A stretch of 64,000 nucleotides of DNA from Allolobophora icterica (lineage: Eukaryota; Annelida; Clitellata; Crassiclitellata; Lumbricidae): positions 124,001 to 188,000 of the forward strand of contig CAUVYU010000001.1 in the NCBI GenBank assembly GCA_963556255.1, in the 5' to 3' direction. Position 1 is the first letter of the stretch. Every line of letters starts with the position of its first letter. Below the pieces are notes generated by a model. That model was not told the origin of the DNA and made no database searches. It saw only the letters and a program-made list of their open reading frames with translations. Shown piece by piece: positions 10,605-19,051 of this stretch. The translations under genes were made by a program, and so were the position numbers.

Positions 10605-10745
10605 CTACAAAATTCACTTGGCATCTCTAGACAACTTCTCTGACACGACACAACGCTCGTGAATAAGCTGGGGCCCTGTGCTTAGCTTTAGAGTAGTGCT
10701 TTAGAAAATTGGAGTTCATCATTACGATCACTGCTCATTTATAAA
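10605..10745 (+). mobile_element. LINE 3' end fragment
   Basis: Carries ACTTGGCATCTCTAGACAAC, CTCGTGAATAAGCTGG, CCCTGTGCTTAGCTTTAGAG and a short ATTACGATCA tail. Same family as 25840, 39230 and 57600. Confidence 0.65.
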
Positions 10746-10950
10746 CACACCGTAGAGCGCCATCTGGTCTCCTGCCACTAATGATATTGTACTTCTCTGA
10801 TTAATTTTACTTCTACTTCTAATCAACTTCTGTTGAAGCGATTTTACTTCTCCTTCTCCTTCATTTCTTTCCAGTTTTATCATTTACCACTAGACATCAG
10901 CATTTTCCATTTTTTCAATTATCTGGATTGTAACTAAAGTATTTCCACAC

Positions 10951-11118
10951 AGAGGCGTAACTTTTGTGTAAAAAGTGGGGGTACCATTTTCTTATATACA
11001 CGAAGCTTGGCTGAGATTGGGATTTCTGGGAAGGCACAATAATAAAATATTGATTGGCATTGTTAAAAAACTGGGGGGGGTACGGGTACCCCTCGTACCC
11101 CCACAAATTACGCCTATG
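10951..11118. mobile_element. Small inverted-repeat element with 9-bp direct flanks
   Basis: Termini AGAGGCGTAA and TTACGCCTATG are inverted repeats of each other over AGGCGTAA, and continue loosely through GTGGGGGTAC on both sides. TTTCCACAC flanks the element directly at 10942-10950 and 11119-11127. The length of 168 bp and lack of ORFs make it a MITE. The superfamily is not clear; 9-bp duplications are typical of Mutator-like elements. Confidence 0.65.
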
Positions 11119-11127
11119 TTTCCACAC

Positions 11128-11680
11128 CAAACATTCCCTTTCACGACCAGCGAACATTCTTGACAAACTCATTTCAATGTGAAAGGAACATAATTATAGA
11201 AACGAACGAAACTTTTAAACCTTTTCTCTCTGCAAAACGGATGTTTGGAAATCTTGCACTATAACTGTTCCTAAAAGAGACTCTGAGATTCAACATCTCG
11301 TACGATGGTGTGCGCCAAATTCAAATAAGAAACACCTTAAACATTTCTGTAGTGCAGTACTAAAATTCGACTTCTAAAACTTAAAAGTTTCTTAATTTTC
11401 GTTCTAACAAATTTTTGTACTTCTTATTCTTATTCACTCCTGACGGTTTTAATTTCAATTCCTATTCTATTCTTGTTCTTAAAATAATTTTTATTCCACT
11501 TCTACTGTACGAAAATCAATAATTAGTATTCTTATTCTACATTTTATTCACGAAAATATCACTGTATGCCATCCATGCATGGTCCATCAACCGCTGACGC
11601 GCCTATAGACAAGCCGTAGTCAGTTTTATGTATTGAGTAAGTGCTCAGCTGTTATAAGCAATGTTTCTCTTCCGATATGA
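11128..11680. other. AT-rich DNA, nothing recognised
   Basis: No convincing ORF, repeat boundary or RNA gene was seen. The stretch is AT-rich with runs such as TTCTTATTCTTATT. Confidence 0.5.
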
Positions 11681-11684
11681 ATAC

Positions 11685-11818
11685 TTAATAATAGTAGTTT
11701 CCTGTTGACATATTTATTCTTCAACCTTCGACTAAAGGACGCGTCTCCTTTCTACTTATAGGGCAATAGTAAGCTTAAAAGAGGTGTTTAAGGAACTTGC
11801 ATTAGTTTCCAGTGTTTC
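11685..11818 (+). repeat. Dispersed repeat, copy cut short by a SINE
   Basis: Matches 24546-24700 and 26385-26545: ATGAATACTTAATAATAGTA, then AAAGGACGCGTCT, AAGAGGTGTTTAAGGAAC and TTAGTTTCCAGTGTTT. The other copies continue with AA(C/T)GATATCTTGTGG, but here a SINE follows directly. Confidence 0.65.
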
Positions 11819-11821
11819 CAT

Positions 11822-12087
11822 AGAGTAGTGGCAACATCACTGGCGTGAAGTGCAGTAGGTAGCGCGATCGCTTCCCGCAACCCTCTCAAGGTCCACTCAG
11901 CCTATCATTCGTGAGATGGCGCGTTGTGAAAATGAGATTTTGGATGTGAAGGGCGCCTTGCAAGGCTGCCGTATACAGTTAAAATTCGACTCCTGTAATA
12001 ACTTGTGATCATCCGTTCATACTGATTTGTAATCATACTGCGTAATTGTCAGTTTGAAAAAAATAAACGAAGATTATTATTATTATT
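11822..12087 (+). mobile_element. tRNA-headed SINE with (ATT)n tail
   Basis: The head has a box-A-like TAGAGTAGTGGCAACATC and a box-B-like GCGATCGCTTCC. The body has GGGCGCCTTGCAAGGCTGCC, and the 3' end has ACTGCGTAATTGTCAGTTTG followed by an (ATT)n tail. The copy at 27128-27338 has the same order. The Gmr1-like element below is inserted in the tail. Confidence 0.7.
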
Positions 12088-12519
12088 TGTCGTGGTCTAC
12101 GCGGGTGCATGCATCAAGGGAAGAAAACCGACGCGTCAACAAGCTTGTTTACAACGCACGGAAAATTCTGCAGCAAGCTGTCAACATTAATTCGTTGCAT
12201 GCAACAAGGATATACGTGTTCAGTAGGACTTTCCAGGGAAAAGTACAGTGACGTCACAGAACGTTCTGGAATCCGGGAGAACTCTATATAAGATAGACCT
12301 GATGTACATTAAGGGCCTTTTGACGAAGATTTGTAAACGTTGAAACATTGATCGTATAACGTTCAATCGAGACCAGCCAACCTGTGTGCTGTCTACGATT
12401 GTGATATTTGATAGACGAGTTGACTTACTCTACACTTAATCGACTTTAATTTTAAATAAAGATCTTTTAATAGATCCTTCGTTGGTTCGTCGTTGCGATC
12501 GAAGGAGTCGACCGCGACA
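12088..12519 (+). repeat. LTR 1 of the Gmr1-like pair
   Basis: Starts TGTCGTGG and ends CCGCGACA, giving the short terminal inverted repeat TGTCG/CGACA. It has a promoter block near 12249-12292 and an AATAAA signal at 12455-12460. Confidence 0.95.
12249..12292 (+). promoter_or_regulatory. CRE, perfect heat-shock element and TATA box in LTR 1
   Basis: TGACGTCA, the full palindromic CRE/ATF site, is at 12249-12256. AGAACGTTCTGGAAT at 12258-12272 is a perfect three-unit heat-shock element (nGAAn-nTTCn-nGAAn). TATATAAG at 12285-12292 is the likely TATA box. The spacing suggests stress- and cAMP-responsive transcription; that is inferred, not shown. Confidence 0.7.
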
Positions 12520-12523
12520 TTAT

Positions 12524-12541
12524 TGGTGTCAGAAGTGGGAT
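12524..12541 (+). promoter_or_regulatory. Primer-binding site, tRNA-Leu(CAA) type
   Basis: TGGTGTCAGAAGTGGGAT starts four bases after the LTR. From general knowledge it is the exact complement of the 3' end of animal tRNA-Leu(CAA) with its CCA. This would prime minus-strand DNA synthesis. Confidence 0.8.
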
Positions 12542-13044
12542 CATCGGTGTTGGATCCGGTGAAGAAGACGCGAGCCGGCGGAGGAAGGAGTCAACCCGGA
12601 GGATCAAGAGACGGTCTGTTCCAGACAGCGAGCGGATCGAGACGCCTTTCTACCGTGGGAGACGGGTGAATCGGCTTACGACAGTCGGACGGACGAAGTG
12701 CGTCGTTCGGCTGAGACAGCAGAAGACAGCAGTCAACATACGGGTAAGATCCTAGGTGTTGTCGTGGCTGAGAAGGAGAAAAGAGAGTGGAGTTGCAGCC
12801 GAGTGGGAGGCAGCCATTATTTCTCTTTCAATATCTGCTGATTATTTCTTTGAAATTTGATCCATGGTTGTGATCGAGGCCAGACTTGCGTGAGCTTGTA
12901 TAGTTTTTGCGTACTTGGCGAGTGTACTTCTTTGGATACTGCATAGTTGCACTTTGGGTTGTGGAATTTTCCTTTTGTGTGGCGGGTTTGCCGCGTGGTG
13001 TCTGTTTTTTTTTGTTGATTGTTGTTGACTGACTGTTTCTAAAA
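12542..13044 (+). other. 5' leader of Gmr1-like copy 1
   Basis: About 500 bp without a convincing ORF, between the primer site and the ATG. It starts GC-rich and ends with pyrimidine-rich runs. It would carry packaging signals. Confidence 0.6.
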
Positions 13045-16000
13045 ATGGAAGCGTTGACAACAGAGATGCAAGCGAATATTCGCAAAATGTCGTCTGAGCG
13101 CCTTAGGGTGTATCTTATGAAGGCAGGAAGGGACGAAGATGATGTTATGTCATGGGATCGAAATCAATTAATGGAAGAATGGGCCATGGAGATTGGAAAA
13201 GAGGAAGAGGAATTTAAGGGTAGTCCAATATCTCCAACAGGAGTGGATTACGAGCTGCAGAAGCGCCGTCTGGAGTTCGAAATCCGTAAATATGAAGAAC
13301 AAAGGGAGGAACGGAAGGAGAAGGAAGAAAGAGAAAGGGAGGAACGGAAGGAGAAGGAAGAGAGGGAGGAAAAGAGGAGAGAGGAAGAAAAGAAAGAACA
13401 AAGGGAGAAGGAAGAAAGGGAGGAAAAGAGGAGAGAGGAAGAAAAGAAAGAACAAAGGGAGAAGGAAGAAAGAGAAAGGGAGGAACGGAAGGAGAAGGAA
13501 GAAAGGGAGGAAAAGAGGAGAGAGGAAGAAAAGAAGGAACGGAAAGAGAAAGAAGAAAGAGAAAAGAAGGAACGGAAAGAGAAAGAAGAAAGGGAGAGGA
13601 AGGAAAAGCAGGAAGAACGAAATGTTAGAGATTCTTTAGCAAGTCGTACTAAGCGTTATAGTGATGCCCTTAAGAATATTCTTTGGAAATTTCCTTCCGA
13701 CCCTATAGAAATTCCAGGTTTCTTTGATCACTTGGATGGTTTGTTTAATGTGTATGAGGTGGATGAAGATGTTAGAGCAAAATTATTGCTAGCCATTTTA
13801 AGTGAAAGAGCTAAGGCATTAACCATGCGCCTTACTGAGGCACAGCTCCATGACTACAAATTCCTGAAGGAGTTTTTGCTAAGGGAGTTTAAGATAAGCC
13901 CTTCAAATCTTAGAGCCCGATTTTGGTCGTTGCACAAAGCATCGGACGAATCATTTACGATCTATTCATCCAAATTGCGTGTGGCTCTTATGTATTATTT
14001 GAAAAGTAGAAAGATAACTGATGAGTTTGATAAACTTGTAAGTTTATTGGTTGCGGATCGGATTAAGGAGTCCTTGTCGAAGGCTTGTTTAGATTATATC
14101 TTGGCCCAAGAAAAAGAGGAGTGGTTGAGCTGTGAAGACATAGCTAATGCGGCTGACATTTATGTAGCGTCGCATGATGGTGGGAATGACTTAGTATGCC
14201 GTAGTCATCCGACACCGAAGTATAACAATTGGACGAGAGGTCAACCACATGTTCAAGTCAATAACCAGACAGCTCAACCCAAGTCTCCCAAACCGGAAAT
14301 AAGGGGTGAAGCCAAGATAGGTGCGAGGGTGTCTCAGGAGGAGGCCAAGGTAAAGGGTCTCTGTTTCCTATGTCATCAGAAGGGTCATATGGCAAGGGAG
14401 TGCCAGACCAAACCAAGTTCTAAAAAGGTGAGTACTTGTATATTTGGGAACCCAACTGAAGAAGTGATCGACTTATTTGTTGAGAAGGTCAACGTGTTGC
14501 ATGAGATACCTGAACAGGTAAAGCAAGGGAATTTATTGGATAATTCTAAACCAATAGGGTTGGAAACTGCTGTAAGGGTATACGAGAATAGTATTGCTGG
14601 ATTACACGAGAGGTCGTATATCAATGTACAGATTGAAGATCTCCCTTCTCAGCCAGCATTATCTGATTCAGGAGCAGAAATTTCTTGTATTGATAAGAAA
14701 TTAATTGAGTCACTAAACTTACCCGTGATTAAACGGATTAATATAATTGGTTTTCAGGGAGAAGGATGTAAGGCAGATGTAGTATACCTACAAATGAAAT
14801 TAGCTAATTCAATGGAAGGAACGACGAACATTGCGCCATCTTTGTGCGTCATGTTCGCTGCAGTCCCTGAACTAAATGAACGGGTTATTCTGACACCCCA
14901 TGTTGTGGACCTATTAAGGGATAGTTCACAATATGTAGTGATGGTAGCTGGCGTAGATCGATGTGTACAAATAAATAAAGGGGCAGAAGAAGATAACTTA
15001 GAAGTTAACAGCAACGAATCCTTGCCGTCAGAAGTGAATGAATATTCTCAGGAGCAACTAGTTGATGATTCAGATAATTTTCTTGATGTTGAGTCAACAG
15101 AGTTCAAGTCTGATGAGGGAGTAGCGAATAATGATACTTTATTGCGTGAGCAACAGAATTGTCACAATCTTATATCTTGCTGGCAACAAGCGAGACAGAA
15201 TAAAAATAATTTCTTTATAGATAATAACCTCCTGTACCACAAAGGGGAAATTATGGGACATAAGGTTAATCAATTATGTTTACCGGAAGATAGAATCGAG
15301 GTTGTCTTGCGAGTAGCACACGATGCCCCATGTGCTGGGCACATGGCTTTTAAGGCAACGAGAGCCAGGATCAAATTAAACTTTTGGTTTCCAAGAATGG
15401 ATGAGAGGATTCGCGAATATTGTGCGTCTTGTCAAATTTGTCAACTAAGAACTCCAGTTAAAGTGGCAGATCGAGTCCCGATCACTCCTATTCCGAGGGC
15501 GGATGAACTCTGTTTTAACCATCTAAATATGGATTGTATTGGCCCTATGGTAATGACTGGAGAATCCAACAAATCGAAACCCCAGTACAATTATGCTCTG
15601 GTTCTGGTGGACAAATTTTCTCGTTGGCCGATGGCGTATCCTCTTAGATCGCTGAATGCAAAGGGAGTTTGTGAAGCTCTGTTGCAAGTTTTTACAACTT
15701 TTTCTATTCCAAGGATCATCAGTTCTGATTGTGGTACCAACTTTACCAGTCGTTTGACGAAAGAATTCTTGCGGCGAATGGGTTGTAGTCCCAGATTTAA
15801 TACCCCTGGACATCCTGAGGCAGCTGGATTGGTTGAAAGATGCAACCAAAGCTTGAAAACCATGATCTTTAAGCTTGCTCAATCTGATCCTCGTGGATGG
15901 CACCAATTGTTACCGTTTGTTCTGTGGAGCCTTAGAGAAAAACCTTCAGGCACGACTCATATTTCGCCATTCACTATGGTTTATGGAACTCTTCCTCGGG

Positions 16001-17901
16001 GTCCACTTAGTGTGTTGAAGGAATCGTGGGCTGGCGAACGAAAAGTACCTCTTAACTTAGGTAAATCACCCGAAGAGTATCTCCAATCACTGAAGGAAAA
16101 CCTCGAATTCGCGAAAGTTTATGCAGATTACTATAGTGATATAGAAACAAAGCGGTATGCAGATTATTATAACTTGCGTAGTACTGACAGAAAATACGAA
16201 GTTGGAGATAAAGTAGCAGTATTAGCACCAGATTTTGGTAGTTCTAAATTTTATAGTCGATGGCAAGGACCTGCTACCGTAGTCAAGGTTAAATCCCCAT
16301 ATTCTTATATAGTAGAAATAGAGGGAAAACAAAGACATTTACACGCAAATAAGATCAAGCGATACAATGAACGACTCGAACAAGCGATGATCAATAGCTG
16401 TTCAGTAATTGTTGATCAAGATGAAGAATTTGGTATAGTAGAGGTTGTAGATCAGGAAGAACGTGAACAAATAAGCCCGAGTAAGCGAATTGATCCTCTG
16501 ATTATAGCGCATCTTTCGCAAGAGGAACAGAAGCAACTTTTTGAAGTTTTGGATCGGCACACGGCAGTATTTGTGGATAAACCTGGGTATTGTCCAGTAT
16601 TAGAACATGAAATTAAGATAACTCATGATTTCACTCCTAAGCGTTTAAGGGCATATAAAGTACCTGAGCTACTTAAACCTGAAGTACAACGCCAGATAGA
16701 AGAAATGTTGGCATTAGACATCATTCGACCATCGAAAAGTGAAATGGCCAGTCCGGTAGTTTGCGTTTTAAAAGGACCCAAAGGTCAAAATGGCGTTCGA
16801 TTGGCAATTGATTATCGCCATGTTAACAAATATTCTCTAGGTGATTGTTACCCGACCCCAGACCTTGCTGACATCTTACAAAAGGTGGGACGGGCAAAGT
16901 TTATTAGTGTTTTCGACGCGAAATCGGGGTATTGGCAAATTCCAGTTCGGAAAGAACATCGATGGCTTACGGCATTCGTATGTGATGCAGGACTTTTTGA
17001 GTTCACAAGGATGCCGTTTGGACTCAAGTCCGCTAGCAATACCTTTATTCGTGCTATGACCCAAGTTTTACATCCAGTGCGAAGTTTTACCGAACCATTC
17101 GTCGATGATATGGCAGTGGTTTCAATGAATTGGAATGACCATTTAGAACATCTAGAGAAATTCATGCAAACTATTGAGGAAGCAGGACTCACTTTGAATT
17201 TAAGAAAATGTAATTTTGCACAAAACAAAATAAAGTTTGTTGGCCATATAGTAGGGTCAGGTTGTATTGAACCTGATCCAGGTAAGATCGCTACGATCAA
17301 TGATATCCATCCTCCAACAACAAAGAAAGAAGTTAGAAAGGTTATGGGTTTTTTCAGTTACTTTCGAAATTTTATACCTGCTTTAGCTGAAAAAGCACGG
17401 GTAATAACTGATTTGACACGAGATAACATACCTACGAAGGTGCCTTGGGAGCAAAAGCATCAAGAAGCACTAGATAAGTTAAAGGATGATCTCAGTAAAG
17501 CTACACAGTTGCATACCATTGATTTCACTAAGGAATTTGGTTTAAGTGTTGACGCAAGTGCCACCGCGGTCGGGTGTTGCTTGTTTCAGTGGACCGAAGA
17601 AGGTCAAGAAAAACCAATTGCTTTTGCTAGCCTTAAACTTACAGATACACAGATGCATTGGTCTACAATTGAGAGAGAGGCTTTCGCAGTAATTTGGGCA
17701 CTTAAACGATTCAAGTCATGGATATTCTTATCAAAGATAATCATTTATTCAGATCATAATCCTTTGTCTTATCTCACAGATGCAAGCCCTAAGAGTGCGA
17801 AACTGACTCGTTGGGCGTTAGCATTGCAAGAGTTTAACGTGGACTTTCGATATCGTCCTGGACGTCAGAACACGGTGGCTGATTTCCTCTCTCGGTTGTG
17901 A
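13045..17901 (+). CDS. Gmr1-like Gag-PR-INT-RT-RH polyprotein, copy 1
   Basis: Intact frame of 1618 codons, start ATG in an A-rich context (AAAAATGG). A Glu/Lys/Arg-rich coiled coil spans about residues 80-200, then comes a Gag core, then a zinc knuckle CX2CX4HX4C from Cys440. Protease: DSGAE at Asp541. Integrase comes next, with its HHCC domain at about 759-800, the catalytic triad Asp830-Asp895-Glu931 (exact DX35E spacing) and a GPY-like module (about 1070-1115). Reverse transcriptase follows, with FVDD at Asp1354-Asp1355 in place of YxDD, and RNase H last (Asp1503 in VDAS). The integrase-before-RT order is copia-like, but the RT and integrase look Ty3/gypsy; this is the hallmark of Gmr1-like elements. 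Gag and Pol are one frame with no frameshift. Confidence 0.95.
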   Translation: MEALTTEMQANIRKMSSERLRVYLMKAGRDEDDVMSWDRNQLMEEWAMEIGKEEEEFKGSPISPTGVDYELQKRRLEFEIRKYEEQREERKEKEEREREERKEKEEREEKRREEEKKEQREKEEREEKRREEEKKEQREKEEREREERKEKEEREEKRREEEKKERKEKEEREKKERKEKEERERKEKQEERNVRDSLASRTKRYSDALKNILWKFPSDPIEIPGFFDHLDGLFNVYEVDEDVRAKLLLAILSERAKALTMRLTEAQLHDYKFLKEFLLREFKISPSNLRARFWSLHKASDESFTIYSSKLRVALMYYLKSRKITDEFDKLVSLLVADRIKESLSKACLDYILAQEKEEWLSCEDIANAADIYVASHDGGNDLVCRSHPTPKYNNWTRGQPHVQVNNQTAQPKSPKPEIRGEAKIGARVSQEEAKVKGLCFLCHQKGHMARECQTKPSSKKVSTCIFGNPTEEVIDLFVEKVNVLHEIPEQVKQGNLLDNSKPIGLETAVRVYENSIAGLHERSYINVQIEDLPSQPALSDSGAEISCIDKKLIESLNLPVIKRINIIGFQGEGCKADVVYLQMKLANSMEGTTNIAPSLCVMFAAVPELNERVILTPHVVDLLRDSSQYVVMVAGVDRCVQINKGAEEDNLEVNSNESLPSEVNEYSQEQLVDDSDNFLDVESTEFKSDEGVANNDTLLREQQNCHNLISCWQQARQNKNNFFIDNNLLYHKGEIMGHKVNQLCLPEDRIEVVLRVAHDAPCAGHMAFKATRARIKLNFWFPRMDERIREYCASCQICQLRTPVKVADRVPITPIPRADELCFNHLNMDCIGPMVMTGESNKSKPQYNYALVLVDKFSRWPMAYPLRSLNAKGVCEALLQVFTTFSIPRIISSDCGTNFTSRLTKEFLRRMGCSPRFNTPGHPEAAGLVERCNQSLKTMIFKLAQSDPRGWHQLLPFVLWSLREKPSGTTHISPFTMVYGTLPRGPLSVLKESWAGERKVPLNLGKSPEEYLQSLKENLEFAKVYADYYSDIETKRYADYYNLRSTDRKYEVGDKVAVLAPDFGSSKFYSRWQGPATVVKVKSPYSYIVEIEGKQRHLHANKIKRYNERLEQAMINSCSVIVDQDEEFGIVEVVDQEEREQISPSKRIDPLIIAHLSQEEQKQLFEVLDRHTAVFVDKPGYCPVLEHEIKITHDFTPKRLRAYKVPELLKPEVQRQIEEMLALDIIRPSKSEMASPVVCVLKGPKGQNGVRLAIDYRHVNKYSLGDCYPTPDLADILQKVGRAKFISVFDAKSGYWQIPVRKEHRWLTAFVCDAGLFEFTRMPFGLKSASNTFIRAMTQVLHPVRSFTEPFVDDMAVVSMNWNDHLEHLEKFMQTIEEAGLTLNLRKCNFAQNKIKFVGHIVGSGCIEPDPGKIATINDIHPPTTKKEVRKVMGFFSYFRNFIPALAEKARVITDLTRDNIPTKVPWEQKHQEALDKLKDDLSKATQLHTIDFTKEFGLSVDASATAVGCCLFQWTEEGQEKPIAFASLKLTDTQMHWSTIEREAFAVIWALKRFKSWIFLSKIIIYSDHNPLSYLTDASPKSAKLTRWALALQEFNVDFRYRPGRQNTVADFLSRL

Positions 17902-18094
17902 CTCGGATGGTGAAGGGGGAATGGCCCGACACACAAGGATCAAGCCCGCAAATTGTGTGGATAAATTGACTAACTGATGTGTTTTGTTTTGTTTGTATAT
18001 GCTGTGTCGAGATGGAGTCTGGAGGCCCGGCTTGATTGTGATGACCCGTTCGGGATGGTGCTAGAGACGTGTCATCATCTGAGGGCGGAGGGAA
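17902..18094 (+). other. 3' untranslated region and polypurine tract, copy 1
   Basis: Non-coding stretch that ends with the purine run GAGGGCGGAGGGAA (18081-18094) directly before the middle LTR. This is the expected plus-strand primer. Confidence 0.8.
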
Positions 18095-18526
18095 TGTCGT
18101 GGTCTACGCGGGTGCATGCATCAAGGGAAGAAAACCGACGCGTCAACAAGCTTGTTTACAACGCACGGAAAATTCTGCAGCAAGCTGTCAACATTAATTC
18201 GTTGCATGCAACAAGGATATACGTGTTCAGTAGGACTTTCCAGGGAAAAGTACAGTGACGTCACAGAACGTTCTGGAATCCGGGAGAACTCTATATAAGA
18301 TAGACCTGATGTACATTAAGGGCCTTTTGACGAAGATTTGTAAACGTTGAAACATTGATCGTATAACGTTCAATCGAGACCAGCCAACCTGTGTGCTGTC
18401 TACGATTGTGATATTTGATAGACGAGTTGACTTACTCTACACTTAATCGACTTTAATTTTAAATAAAGATCTTTTAATAGATCCTTCGTTGGTTCGTCGT
18501 TGCGATCGAAGGAGTCGACCGCGACA
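18095..18526 (+). repeat. LTR 2, shared by both copies
   Basis: Same 432-bp LTR, 3' LTR of copy 1 and 5' LTR of copy 2. No target duplication separates the two bodies, so they were not inserted side by side independently. Confidence 0.95.
18256..18299 (+). promoter_or_regulatory. CRE, heat-shock element and TATA box in LTR 2
   Basis: Same sites as in LTR 1: CRE at 18256, heat-shock element at 18265-18279, TATA box ending at 18299. Confidence 0.7.
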
Positions 18527-18530
18527 TTAT

Positions 18531-18548
18531 TGGTGTCAGAAGTGGGAT
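18531..18548 (+). promoter_or_regulatory. Primer-binding site of copy 2, tRNA-Leu type
   Basis: Identical to the site after LTR 1, four bases downstream of LTR 2. Confidence 0.8.
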
Positions 18549-19051
18549 CATCGGTGTTGGATCCGGTGAAGAAGACGCGAGCCGGCGGAGGAAGGAGTCA
18601 ACCCGGGGGATCAAGAGACGGTCTGTTCCAGACAGCGAGCGGATCGAGACGCCTTTCTACCGTGGGAGACGGGTGAATCGGCTTACGACAGTCGGACGGA
18701 CGAAGTGCGTCGTTCGGCTGAGACAGCAGAAGACAGCAGTCAACATACGGGTAAGATCCTAGGTGTTGTCGTGGCTGAGAAGGAGAAAAGAGAGTGGAGT
18801 TGCAGCCGAGTGGGAGGCAGCCATTATTTCTCTTTCAATATCTGCTGATTATTTCTTTGAAATTTGATCCATGGTTGTGATCGAGGCCAGACTTGCGTGA
18901 GCTTGTATAGTTTTTGCGTACTTGGCGAGTGTACTTCTTTGGATACTGCATAGTTGCACTTTGGGTTGTGGAATTTTCCTTTTGTGTGGCGGGTTTGCCG
19001 CGTGGTGTCTGTTTTTTTTTGTTGATTGTTGTTGACTGACTGTTTCTAAAA
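18549..19051 (+). other. 5' leader of Gmr1-like copy 2
   Basis: Same length as in copy 1 and nearly identical; one visible change is GGGGG for GGAGG near 18606. Confidence 0.6.

Noticed and set aside
13168..13639. Long frames in other phases and on the minus strand over the Lys/Glu coiled coil (also 19175-19646)
   Set aside because: Low-complexity GAA/AGG sequence keeps all frames open; the 1618-codon frame explains the region.
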